From NCBI RefSeq assembly GCF_023660105.1, contig NZ_JAMHGA010000007.1, positions 1 to 64,000 on the forward strand: a stretch of DNA of 64,000 bases, read 5' to 3'. The position numbers and the translations under genes were made by a program. Below, piece after piece: positions 8,342-15,968 of this stretch. Each line of letters starts with the position of its first letter. Positions within the stretch are counted from its first letter, which is position 1. The stretch comes from Desulfovibrio aminophilus. GTDB taxonomy: Bacteria > Desulfobacterota > Desulfovibrionia > Desulfovibrionales > Desulfovibrionaceae. The notes beneath the pieces are model-generated. The model did not search any database. It saw only the letters and a program-made list of their open reading frames with translations, and was not told the DNA's origin.

Positions 8342-9402
8342 ACGAGGCCAAGGGTTCCGGCGCGATTCCCGCGCGGGAGCAGTTCATCCAGGAGCTTGCG
8401 CCGCTGGGCCTGTCGGCCCGGATGCCCGCCTCGCTGCGCGGCCCGGACGCGGCCGCCTGCGAGCAGGCCTCGGCCGTCTTCGAGGTGATCGAGGAACTGG
8501 CCTTCGGCGCGTCGGGCGAGGGCGCCCGGGTCGCCCGTCAGGCCGGGGCCTGGGCCATGCGCACGAGCCACCGCCGGTACTGGGCCGCGCGGACGCCGTC
8601 CGGCGAGGCCGGACTGGTCCCGCTGGGCTCCTTCGGCGGCGGACACCTCGTCACCCCCTGCGCCATCGAGACCGGCGCGGACGGCAACCTCTGGATCGCC
8701 TCCCTGGGCGCGGAGCGGATTACGGTCCTGACTCCCGAGGGCGGCCTCGTGCGCCATGTGCCGCTGCCCGGCGCGCGGCCCTGGGGCCTGTTCCCGGCCG
8801 GGGACGGCACGATCTGGGCCTGCGATTTCGCCCGGCCCCGCCTGGAGCGGATCGCCCCGGACGGCTCGATCGTCCAGGGCATCGCCCTGCCGCACTCTTC
8901 CGGCGACGACCTGCGCCCCATCCTGGGCGCGGCCTCCGGCGCGGACATCTTTCTGATCCTGGCCGACGGCCGGGGCGGCGCGCGGCGGCTGGCACGCCTC
9001 CGGGCCGACGGCTCCGGCCTGGAGTTCCTGCCCTGTCCCGTGCTGAACCCGAGCTGCGTGCGCGTCCGCGACGGCCTGCTCCACGTCTCCAGCCTGAACC
9101 CCGCGTTCCTCCTGGCCCGGCCCCTGGATTCCGGGGACTGGTTCCGGGTCAACGCGGGCCTGCTCCCCGAATACCTGACCCGCTTCGACTTCGCGGGCCC
9201 GGAGGCCTGGCTCACGGCCCGACGCCACCTGATCCGTCTGGGCCGCGGGGGGGAGGTGGAGATGATCGTGGACGCGGGCGGCCTGGCCGGGTATCCCGAA
9301 GCGAACCTCTGCGACGTGGCCGGGCTTCAGTCCAGCCGCGAGCGGCGTCTGTACGCCGTGGACAACATCCACAACCTGGTCCATTCCTACCGGATCGGGT
9401 GA
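8338..9402 (+). CDS. NHL/SMP-30-like beta-propeller protein
   Basis: The protein has 354 residues. From about residue 95 it shows repeated beta-blade units of the NHL/SMP-30 type (TGADGNLWIASLGAERITVL, GDGTIWACDFARPRLERI, RDGLLHVSSLNPA, RERRLYAVDNIHNLVHSY). The first ~90 residues are helical. There is no signal peptide, so it is probably cytoplasmic. No catalytic residues are obvious. It overlaps the preceding gene by ATGA and lies 15 bases before the glutamine-kinase-like gene, so it is part of the same transcript. A binding or scaffolding role is possible; lactonase-type activity cannot be excluded. Function is not assigned. Confidence 0.65.
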   Translation: MNEAKGSGAIPAREQFIQELAPLGLSARMPASLRGPDAAACEQASAVFEVIEELAFGASGEGARVARQAGAWAMRTSHRRYWAARTPSGEAGLVPLGSFGGGHLVTPCAIETGADGNLWIASLGAERITVLTPEGGLVRHVPLPGARPWGLFPAGDGTIWACDFARPRLERIAPDGSIVQGIALPHSSGDDLRPILGAASGADIFLILADGRGGARRLARLRADGSGLEFLPCPVLNPSCVRVRDGLLHVSSLNPAFLLARPLDSGDWFRVNAGLLPEYLTRFDFAGPEAWLTARRHLIRLGRGGEVEMIVDAGGLAGYPEANLCDVAGLQSSRERRLYAVDNIHNLVHSYRIG

Positions 9403-9417
9403 GTCCGGGGGCGCGTG

Positions 9418-11814
9418 ATGGTCGTTTTGAAAACCAAGGCGGACACGCTGGAGGCCCTGCGCGGCCTGCTGACCCGCTCCCGCATCCCGGAGAGCGTGGC
9501 CTTCCGCGTGGGGACCTGGCGCAACGGCGTGGACGCGGTGCTGGACGAGATTTCCGGGAGCTTCGGCGGCCGCCGCCTCATTGCGCGCAGCAGCGCGGTG
9601 GACGAGGACGGGGCCGAGGCCTCCCTGGCGGGCTGCTTCACGAGCGTCGGCGAGATCGACGGCGGCGACCGCGAGGCCGTCCGGCGGGCCGTGGAGGAGG
9701 TCATCGCCTCCTACGGCAAGAACGGCTCCGGCGACGACGCCGAGAACCAGGTGCTCGTCCAGCCGATGGTCACGGACATCAGCATGAGCGGCGTGGTCTT
9801 CACTCAGGACCTGGACTCCGGCGCTCCCTATTACGTCATCAACTACGACGACGTCTCCGGCCGCCACGACACCATCACCGGCGGCTACGGCGACGTGAGC
9901 CGGACCCTGCTCGTGCGCCGCAGCCGCACCGACCGCCTGGAGTCGCCCCGATTCCGGGCCCTGCTGGCGGCCGTGCGCGAGATCGAGGACCTGGTGCGCG
10001 CCCCGGGTTTGGACATCGAGTTCGCCCTGACCCGCTCGGGCGAGGTCTGGATCCTTCAGGTCCGCAACATGGCCTGCCACGTGAACTGGAACCGCGAGAC
10101 CACGCGGCGGGTGGACGTGGCCGTGGAGGAGGTCCGCCGCTTCCTGCGCGACCGGCTGCGCCCGCTGCCCGGTTCGCTCGGCGGCCGGTCCCTGTTCGGG
10201 GTCATGCCGGACTGGAACCCGGCGGAGATGATCGGGGCCACGCCGAGGCGGCTGGCCGTCTCGCTCTACCGCGACCTGATCACCGACTCGACCTGGGCCG
10301 AGGCCCGGGCCGAGATGGGCTACCGCGACATGTCCGGCAGGCCGCTTCTGTTCAGCCTGCTCGGGCGGCCCTACATCGACGTGCGCGAGAGCTTCAATTC
10401 CTTCCTGCCCGCCGACCTGCCCGGGGACATCGGGAGTCGGCTGGTGGACGCCTGGCTGGACAAGCTGCGGGACGCGCCCGAGCTGCACGACAAGATCGAG
10501 TTCGAGGTGGCCGTCACGGTCCATGCCCTGGACTTCGAGGAGCGCGCGCGGCCCGAGCTGCGCCGCACCGGCCTCGGCGAGGCCGACATCGACCGCTTCC
10601 AGGGCGCGCTGCTGCGGCTGACCAACAAGGCCGTGGCCGGGAACCTCCTGGCCGCCCAGTTGGAACGGGTGGAGCGGTTGAACCGCCTCCGCCCCCGCCG
10701 CCTGGAGGCCCTGGCCTCGGGCGGGACGGCGCGGCTCTACGCGGTGAAGGCCCTGCTGGACGACTGCCGCCGCCTGGGCACCCTGCCGTTCTCCATTTTG
10801 GCGCGTTGCGCCTTCATGGCCGAGGAGATGCTCCGCTCCCTGGTCCGCCTGGGGCTCGTGTCCAAGGAGCGGGCCGAGGCCTTCCGGGGCTCGGTGCGCA
10901 CCGTGCTGACCGGCTTCATCGAAGACGTGAACGCCCTGCGCGCGGGGCGGCTGTCTCCCGAGGCCTTCCGGGAGCGCTACGGCCACCTGCGGCCCGGCAC
11001 CTACGACATTTTGTCCAAGCGCTACGACCAGCGCGACTATTTCGGAAGCGCGGGGACGGGCGGCGAGGAGCACCGCGCCGGGGCCGGGGAGTTCGCGCTT
11101 TCCGCCGGGGAGGCCGAGGCCGTCGACGCGGCCCTGGCCGCGCGGGGCTTCGCCTTCGACGCGGCGCGGCTGTTCGCCTTCATGGCCGAGGCCATCCGGG
11201 GCCGGGAGTACGGCAAGTACTGCTTCACCCGGAACCTGAGCGACGCCCTGGAGGGCATGGCCGTCTGGGGCGAGGAGCACGGGCTGAGCCGGGAGGAGTT
11301 GTCCCACCTGGGCCTGGAGGACATCCTGGCCGCCGTCCAGGAGTCCTGGCCCCTGGAGGTGGAGGACGAGCTGCGGCGGCGCAGCAAGCACAACCGGGCG
11401 GCCCTGGAGCTGAGCCGGGCCGCGCGCCTGCCCTTCCTCATCGCCGAGGAGTCGGACGTGGACGTGATTCCGCTGCTCAAGTGCCGTCCGAACTTCATCA
11501 CCCGCAAGAGCGTGCGCGCGGCGACCCTCTGCGTCACGGGCCGGGAGATGGGCCAGGCCGACCTGGCCGGGCGCATCGTGCTCATCGAGAGCGCGGACCC
11601 GGGCTTCGACTGGATCTTCACCGGCCGCATCGCCGGGCTGGTGACCAAGCACGGCGGCTCCAACTCGCACATGGCCATCCGCTGCGCCGAGCTGGGCCTG
11701 CCCGCGGCCATCGGCTGCGGCGAGCAGCTCTTCCAGATGTTCGAGCGGGCCGAGCAGTTGCACTTGGACTGCGGGGCCGAAATGGTTACGGTCATCGCCA
11801 CCAGGAAGGCGTGA
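9418..11814 (+). CDS. L-glutamine kinase-like protein (Cj1418 type; ATP-grasp plus phospho-His domain)
   Basis: The protein has 798 residues. An N-terminal ATP-grasp domain of the PEP-synthase type carries ARSSAVDEDGAEASLAG, VLVQPMVTDISMSGVVFTQD and DIEFALTRSGEVWILQVR. A middle region of ~400 residues follows. The phosphotransfer-histidine domain lies at the very C-terminus (KHGGSNSHMAIRCAELG, His751). PEP synthase and PPDK need an additional PEP-binding TIM barrel and none is present, so this is not PEP synthase. The order ATP-grasp, substrate domain, terminal His matches C. jejuni Cj1418, which phosphorylates the amide nitrogen of L-glutamine. Three neighbours match the other enzymes of that pathway. 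ATG 9418 was preferred over GTG 9415. The family is sure; the glutamine substrate is inferred from architecture and context. Confidence 0.78.
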   Translation: MVVLKTKADTLEALRGLLTRSRIPESVAFRVGTWRNGVDAVLDEISGSFGGRRLIARSSAVDEDGAEASLAGCFTSVGEIDGGDREAVRRAVEEVIASYGKNGSGDDAENQVLVQPMVTDISMSGVVFTQDLDSGAPYYVINYDDVSGRHDTITGGYGDVSRTLLVRRSRTDRLESPRFRALLAAVREIEDLVRAPGLDIEFALTRSGEVWILQVRNMACHVNWNRETTRRVDVAVEEVRRFLRDRLRPLPGSLGGRSLFGVMPDWNPAEMIGATPRRLAVSLYRDLITDSTWAEARAEMGYRDMSGRPLLFSLLGRPYIDVRESFNSFLPADLPGDIGSRLVDAWLDKLRDAPELHDKIEFEVAVTVHALDFEERARPELRRTGLGEADIDRFQGALLRLTNKAVAGNLLAAQLERVERLNRLRPRRLEALASGGTARLYAVKALLDDCRRLGTLPFSILARCAFMAEEMLRSLVRLGLVSKERAEAFRGSVRTVLTGFIEDVNALRAGRLSPEAFRERYGHLRPGTYDILSKRYDQRDYFGSAGTGGEEHRAGAGEFALSAGEAEAVDAALAARGFAFDAARLFAFMAEAIRGREYGKYCFTRNLSDALEGMAVWGEEHGLSREELSHLGLEDILAAVQESWPLEVEDELRRRSKHNRAALELSRAARLPFLIAEESDVDVIPLLKCRPNFITRKSVRAATLCVTGREMGQADLAGRIVLIESADPGFDWIFTGRIAGLVTKHGGSNSHMAIRCAELGLPAAIGCGEQLFQMFERAEQLHLDCGAEMVTVIATRKA

Positions 11815-12330
11815 ATGGTTGTCTGGATCATCGGACTTTCGGGCTCGGGCAAGAGCACCCTCGCCAACGAGGTGGTCCGCCTCGTGCGCGGGCGGGGCGA
11901 GACCGTGGCGCTGCTGGACGGCGACGCCGTGCGCCGCGTCTTCGGCGACGACCTGGGGCACACCCTGGAAGACCGCCACAAGAACGCCCGGCGCATGAAC
12001 GCCCTGTGCAAGCTCCTGGACGAGCAGGGCGTGCACGTGGTCTGCGCCATCCTCTCGCTCTTCGAGGACACGCGGCGCTGGAACCGCGAGAACCTGAGCG
12101 CCTATTACGAGGTCTTTTTGGACGCGCCCCTGGAGACGCTCGCGGCCCGCGACCCCAAGGGGCTCTATCGCGAGGCCCTGTCCGGGCGCATGCGCGACCT
12201 GCCGGGCGTGGACATTCCCTTCCCCCGCCCCGAGCGGCCGGACCTGATCCTGGAGAACACCGGCACCCGGGAAGAACTGCTGGCCCACGCCGGGGACATC
12301 GCCCGGTTGTTCGCCGGAGGCAGGGCGTGA
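11815..12330 (+). CDS. APS-kinase-like nucleotide kinase, probable cytidine diphosphoramidate kinase (Cj1415 type)
   Basis: The protein has 171 residues with a P-loop GLSGSGKST (Gly7-Thr15), LLDGDAVRR, the EDRHKNARRMN segment and RDPKGLYREALSG. This is the CysC (adenylylsulfate kinase) fold throughout. C. jejuni Cj1415 has the same fold but phosphorylates the 3'-hydroxyl of cytidine diphosphoramidate in MeOPN synthesis. It starts directly after the stop of the glutamine-kinase-like gene (0 bases between), which favours the Cj1415 role. The alternative is a true APS kinase making PAPS for the sulfotransferase-like protein at 26517. Sequence reading cannot fully separate the two. Confidence 0.75.
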   Translation: MVVWIIGLSGSGKSTLANEVVRLVRGRGETVALLDGDAVRRVFGDDLGHTLEDRHKNARRMNALCKLLDEQGVHVVCAILSLFEDTRRWNRENLSAYYEVFLDAPLETLAARDPKGLYREALSGRMRDLPGVDIPFPRPERPDLILENTGTREELLAHAGDIARLFAGGRA

Positions 12331-13022
12331 CGGGCTACCCCTACACCGGCGAAAGCCTTCTTGCGCGGCCCTGCCGCTACATGTACCCGCCCTACGGCGG
12401 GACCGCCTTTCTCGCGGCCTGGGCCCGGGACCGGCGGCGCTGCGCCGAGGCGCTGTCCGCCGTCGTGGTCCAGGCCGGGCCCGATCCGGCCCTGGCCCTG
12501 CCCGGGGCCTGCCTGGCGGTCCTGGAGTCCCTGGCCGGGGAGTGGGTGGACCGGGCCGCGCCCGTGTTGCGGCGTTGCGCCGCTTTCGCGCCCGCAAGCG
12601 AGGCCGCCCCGGAAAACGCCGGGAACGAACTCCGGCTGGAGCCGCTGTTGCGCGCCGCGCTCTGGCGCGTAGCCCGCGGCGCGGCCGGGGATGCGGAGGC
12701 CGGGCTGCTGCGCCGCCTGGCCCGTAAGTTCGAGGTCGCCAAGCTCCTGCACCCGGTCTACGGCCCGGACTTTCGGCAGGGGCGGGGGCCGACGGACGAC
12801 GTGGGCCTGTACGCCCTGTTGGCCGCCGGCCTCGGACTCTTCGCCCGGGCAGGCGAGGACCTCGTCCTGCTCAACGCCCTGCTCAAGCTCTGCGACCTGC
12901 TCTGTTCCGAGACCGGCCCCTTGTCCGGCCGGGCCGAGGCCTCGGCCCTGGCGCTGCTGGCCCTGCGGATCGAGGATTGGCGGGTGCGGCGGCTCTTCCC
13001 GGAGGGCGCGGCATGGTGCTGA
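12327..13022 (+). CDS. Unrecognised helical protein within the phosphoramidate gene set
   Basis: The protein has 231 residues, starting at a GTG that overlaps the preceding stop (GTGA). The N-terminus contains PCRYMYPPYGG, an unusual aromatic and proline-rich segment; the rest is predominantly helical, rich in Ala, Leu and Arg, with six cysteines after the PCRYMY segment. There is no signal peptide and no clear hydrophobic membrane segment. It overlaps the next gene by ten bases, so translation is coupled on both sides. The base composition and codon pattern are like its neighbours. I do not recognise the family; the tight position between the kinase-like and formyltransferase-like genes suggests a role in the same pathway. 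Confidence 0.65.
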   Translation: MTGYPYTGESLLARPCRYMYPPYGGTAFLAAWARDRRRCAEALSAVVVQAGPDPALALPGACLAVLESLAGEWVDRAAPVLRRCAAFAPASEAAPENAGNELRLEPLLRAALWRVARGAAGDAEAGLLRRLARKFEVAKLLHPVYGPDFRQGRGPTDDVGLYALLAAGLGLFARAGEDLVLLNALLKLCDLLCSETGPLSGRAEASALALLALRIEDWRVRRLFPEGAAWC

Positions 13023-13768
13023 TGAATCTCGTGTTCCTGGCCGCGGACACGGCCCGTTCCCGGGCCTACGCCCAGGCCATGCTCCAGTCCGGTTTCCTGC
13101 CGGGCCACGCCCTGCTCCTGCGCGATCCAGCCGGGGCCGTCGGTCCCGGGACGATCCCGGCCGGGGCGCGCGCGGACGGGGGCGTGGCCGAGGGCCTGCG
13201 CTTCGCGCCCGAAGAACCCGTGGCCGAGACCCTGGCCCGGGCCGGGGTGGAGATTTCGGAGGTCCCGTCCACGGACGTGAACGGCCCCACCGTCATGGAG
13301 GCCGTGGCCGCGCGGCCCGAGCCCTACGTGCTTTTCTCCGGGCCCGGCGGGGTCATCCTGCGCGCCGGAATCCTCGGGCTGGGCAAGCGCTTCCTGCACG
13401 TGCACGGCGGCTGGCTGCCGGACTACAAGGGCAGCACCACCAACTACTACAGCCTCCTGGAGGAGGACATGTGCGGGGCCTCGGCCATCCTCATGACCGA
13501 GGCCGTGGATTGCGGGCCCGTGCTGGCGCGTCGCCGCTTCCCCCGGCCGGAAAGGCCGGAGGCCCTGGACTACGTGTACGACTCCCTGTTCCGGGCGCGC
13601 GTCCTGGTGGACGTGCTGGAGCGCCTGGCCGAGGAGGGGAATCTCGATTTCCGCGTGGCGGACAACGCCGGGGGACGGGTGTTCTACATCATGCACCCGG
13701 TGCTGCGCCACGTGGCCATCCTGGGCGGCGGAACGGGCCGCCGCGCGGAGGGGCCGGAATGCGCGTGA
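13013..13768 (+). CDS. Formyltransferase-like protein (GART/Fmt fold)
   Basis: The protein has 251 residues. The central motif FLHVHGGWLPDYKGSTTNYY and the following TEAVDCGPVLARR match the formyl-tetrahydrofolate-dependent transferase fold (HPGLLPxYxG and the D-x-GP motif). In that family an Asn-x-His pair and a later Asp are catalytic. Here His131 and Asp166 are kept but the Asn position is His129, so activity or acyl donor may differ. Formyltransferases of this fold modify amino sugars such as 4-amino-4,6-dideoxy sugars in LPS clusters. The ATG at 13013 overlaps the upstream gene and its end overlaps the following methyltransferase by ten bases. The fold is fairly sure; substrate unknown. 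Confidence 0.75.
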   Translation: MVLMNLVFLAADTARSRAYAQAMLQSGFLPGHALLLRDPAGAVGPGTIPAGARADGGVAEGLRFAPEEPVAETLARAGVEISEVPSTDVNGPTVMEAVAARPEPYVLFSGPGGVILRAGILGLGKRFLHVHGGWLPDYKGSTTNYYSLLEEDMCGASAILMTEAVDCGPVLARRRFPRPERPEALDYVYDSLFRARVLVDVLERLAEEGNLDFRVADNAGGRVFYIMHPVLRHVAILGGGTGRRAEGPECA

Positions 13769-14553
13769 CCTACCGCCACGAACACGTGGACGCCTATTGG
13801 GCCAAGCGCTGGGCCGCGATCCCCGCCGACGAGGAGGCCGCCAACCCGGAGGCCTATCCGCTGCGCTACGCCCTGGAGGCCCTGGAGGGCGTGAGCGGCC
13901 GGATCCTGGAGGCGGGCTGCGGCAGCGGCCGCATCCTGCGGTATTTCCACAACCGGGGCCGGGACATCCTGGGCATGGACTACGTGCCCCCGGGCCTGGT
14001 CAAGCTGGCCGGGGCCGACGCCGGCCTGCGCCTGTTCCAGGCGGACATGCGCCGCCTGCCGTTTCCCGACGGCGCGTTCCAGTGCGTGCTGGCCTTCGGC
14101 CTGTACCACGGCATCGAGCACGGTCTGGACGAGGCCCTGGCCGAGACCCGGCGGGTGCTCCAGCCGGGGGGCGTGCTCTGCGCCTCGTTCCGCGCGGACA
14201 ACCTGCAGAACCGCCTGCTGGACTGGCACGCCGACCGGCGCGGCCGGGCCCGGGCGGGCGGCGCGCCGCGCCAGTTCCACAAGCTGAACCTGTCCCACGG
14301 CGAGTTCACGGGGCTGCTCCGGCGGGCCGGATTCACGGTGGAGAAGGCCTGCTCGGCCCAGAACTACCCGTTCCTTTACAAGTTCCCCTGCTTCCGGGCC
14401 CGGGAGCAGGCCGAATTCGACGAGAGCCTGGGCCGGAAGCAGGGCTACCGCCTGAACCTGGCCGGGAGGCTGCTGCAGGGCGGGCTGTATGCCCTCGCGC
14501 CGCGCCAGATGTGCAACGTGACCGTCTGTCTGGCCCGCAAGGAGGCCGCATGA
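13759..14553 (+). CDS. Class I SAM-dependent methyltransferase in the phosphoramidate gene set
   Basis: The protein has 264 residues. The SAM-binding motif is ILEAGCGSGRILRYF near residue 50, then ILGMDYVPPGL, a QADMRRLPFPDGAFQCVLAFG motif and RRVLQPGGVL. This is a Methyltransf_11-type domain with a C-terminal extension that ends MCNVTVCLARK. It lies between the formyltransferase-like gene and the Cj1417-type amidohydrolase, overlapping both (10 and 4 bases). In C. jejuni two SAM methyltransferases, Cj1419 and Cj1420, are part of the MeOPN gene set, so this is the best positional candidate for O-methylation of the phosphoramidate. Methylation of a sugar is an equal alternative on sequence alone. 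Confidence 0.8.
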   Translation: MRVTYRHEHVDAYWAKRWAAIPADEEAANPEAYPLRYALEALEGVSGRILEAGCGSGRILRYFHNRGRDILGMDYVPPGLVKLAGADAGLRLFQADMRRLPFPDGAFQCVLAFGLYHGIEHGLDEALAETRRVLQPGGVLCASFRADNLQNRLLDWHADRRGRARAGGAPRQFHKLNLSHGEFTGLLRRAGFTVEKACSAQNYPFLYKFPCFRAREQAEFDESLGRKQGYRLNLAGRLLQGGLYALAPRQMCNVTVCLARKEAA

Positions 14554-15185
14554 TCCTGGCCGCCGTGACCCAGCGCCGCGTGGAGGTTCCCGGACGCGGT
14601 TCGAGGGACTGCCTGAACCGAGCCTGGCCCGCCTTCCTGGCCGCCTGCGGCGTGCTGGCCGCGCCCGTGCCCGGCGATCCCGGGCTCCTGGACGCCTGGC
14701 TGGAGCGGGTGCGGCCCGAGGCCGTGATCCTCTCCGGCGGCAACGCCGCCCCGGGCGGCGGGCAGGACGACGCCTGCCCCGAGCGCGACCGCCTGGAGCT
14801 GGCCCTGATCCGCTGGGCCGGGGCCGGGAACGCGCCCCTGCTGGGAGTCTGCCGGGGGGCGCAGATGCTCAACGCCGCGCATGGCGGGGGGCTGCGCCGC
14901 CTGCCGGGGCACACCGCCGTGACCCACGCCCTGAGCCCGCTGCCCGGAGCCGCGACGCCCGCGCCGCTGCCCGCCGAGGTCAATTCCTTTCACGACTACT
15001 CCATCCTGGCCGGGGACCTCGGCCGGGAGCTGAAGCCCCTGGCCCTGGGCCCGGACGGGGCCGTGGAATTTTTCGTTCACGAGCGCCTGCCGCTGGCCGG
15101 TCTGCTCTGGCACCCGGAGCGTTTTTCCCCCTTCCGGCCCGAGGATGCGGCCCTGGTGCGGGCCCTGCTGGGAGGCCGGGCATGA
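14550..15185 (+). CDS. Class I glutamine amidotransferase / gamma-glutamyl hydrolase, probable gamma-glutamyl-CDP-amidate hydrolase (Cj1417 type)
   Basis: The protein has 211 residues of the peptidase C26 type. The nucleophile elbow LLGVCRGAQML places Cys101; His188 and Glu190 in WHPERF complete the triad. VILSGGN and VNSFHDY are hallmarks of the gamma-glutamyl hydrolase/PuuD group. C. jejuni Cj1417 belongs to this group and removes glutamate from CDP-L-glutamine to give cytidine diphosphoramidate. It overlaps the upstream methyltransferase by ATGA and the downstream cytidylyltransferase by four bases, an arrangement expected for consecutive pathway steps. Enzyme class is certain from the triad; the substrate is inferred from the neighbours. 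Confidence 0.82.
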   Translation: MILAAVTQRRVEVPGRGSRDCLNRAWPAFLAACGVLAAPVPGDPGLLDAWLERVRPEAVILSGGNAAPGGGQDDACPERDRLELALIRWAGAGNAPLLGVCRGAQMLNAAHGGGLRRLPGHTAVTHALSPLPGAATPAPLPAEVNSFHDYSILAGDLGRELKPLALGPDGAVEFFVHERLPLAGLLWHPERFSPFRPEDAALVRALLGGRA

Positions 15186-15964
15186 AGGCCGTGCTGCTGG
15201 CCGCCGGTCAGGGCCTGCGTCTGCGGCCCTGGACCGAGAACCTGCCCAAGTGCCTGCTGGAGGCCGGGGGCGTGCGACTGCTGGACGCCCAGCGCGGGGT
15301 TTTGCGCGCCGAGGGCGTGCGGGAGCATGTCCTGGTGGCCGGGCATTGCGCCGGGGCCCTGGAGGGGCTCGGGCTCACGCTGTTGCGCAACGAGCGCTAC
15401 GCCGAGACGAACATGGTCTGGACCCTGCTTTCGGCCCGGGAAGAGATGCGCGACGGGGCCGTGGTGTCCTATGGCGACATCGCCTACCCCAGGGAGGCGT
15501 TGCGGGCCGTGCTGGACTCCCCGGCGGACATCGCCGTGGCCGTGGACCTGGAGTGGGAGTCCTATTGGCGGCTGCGTTTCGGCGACCCGCTCAAGGACGC
15601 CGAGACCCTGGCCATGCGCGGCGGCGACATCGTGGAGATCGGCGGCAGGCCGGAGCGCCTGGACGAGATCGAGGGCCAGTACATCGGCCTCATGCGCTTC
15701 AGCGCCGAGGGCGTCCGCGCCCTCTGGCGGGTTTTCGAGGCCTGCCGGGCGCGCGGGGACATCAACGGCAAGAAACCGGAAAAGGCCTTCATGACCGACC
15801 TGCTCCAGGAGCTGATCCGCGCCGGGCTGCCGGTGGCGGCCTGCCCGTTCCGGGGCGGCTGGGTGGAGATCGACACCCCCGGCGACATCGGCCTGCCCGA
15901 GACCGGCGAGCGGCTGCGCCGCATCGCGGCCTCCCTGCCCGCGCCGTCGGGAACGGAGCGCTGA
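15182..15964 (+). CDS. Nucleotidyltransferase, probable CTP:phosphoglutamine cytidylyltransferase (Cj1416 type)
   Basis: The protein has 260 residues of the NTP_transferase family. It opens MKAVLLAAGQGLRLRPWT and continues NLPKCLLEAGG, giving the nucleotide-binding loop and the conserved Lys23. A metal-binding Asp follows in VVSYGDIAYP, and GGWVEIDTPGDI supplies the second acidic site. The segment RNERYAETNMVWTLLSAREE is typical of the choline-phosphate/phosphoglutamine cytidylyltransferase branch and not of glucose-1-phosphate enzymes. C. jejuni Cj1416 joins CTP and L-glutamine phosphate to CDP-L-glutamine. Its ATG overlaps the end of the Cj1417-type gene. LicC-like CTP:phosphocholine activity is the main alternative, but no choline uptake or kinase gene is nearby. 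Confidence 0.8.
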   Translation: MKAVLLAAGQGLRLRPWTENLPKCLLEAGGVRLLDAQRGVLRAEGVREHVLVAGHCAGALEGLGLTLLRNERYAETNMVWTLLSAREEMRDGAVVSYGDIAYPREALRAVLDSPADIAVAVDLEWESYWRLRFGDPLKDAETLAMRGGDIVEIGGRPERLDEIEGQYIGLMRFSAEGVRALWRVFEACRARGDINGKKPEKAFMTDLLQELIRAGLPVAACPFRGGWVEIDTPGDIGLPETGERLRRIAASLPAPSGTER

Positions 15965-15968
15965 GGCC

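Noticed and set aside
9418-11814. Phosphoenolpyruvate synthase
   Set aside because: The phosphotransfer His domain is C-terminal and the PEP-binding TIM barrel is absent.
11815-12330. Plain adenylylsulfate kinase (CysC)
   Set aside because: Not fully excluded, but direct abutment to the glutamine-kinase-like gene and presence of Cj1416/Cj1417-type genes favour the Cj1415-type role.
8005-12597. A 1530-codon open frame on the minus strand, and similar long frames such as 262-3021
   Set aside because: High G+C keeps stop codons rare in antisense frames. The translations are repetitive in Arg, Ala, Pro and Gly, show no family motifs, and lie opposite clear genes.
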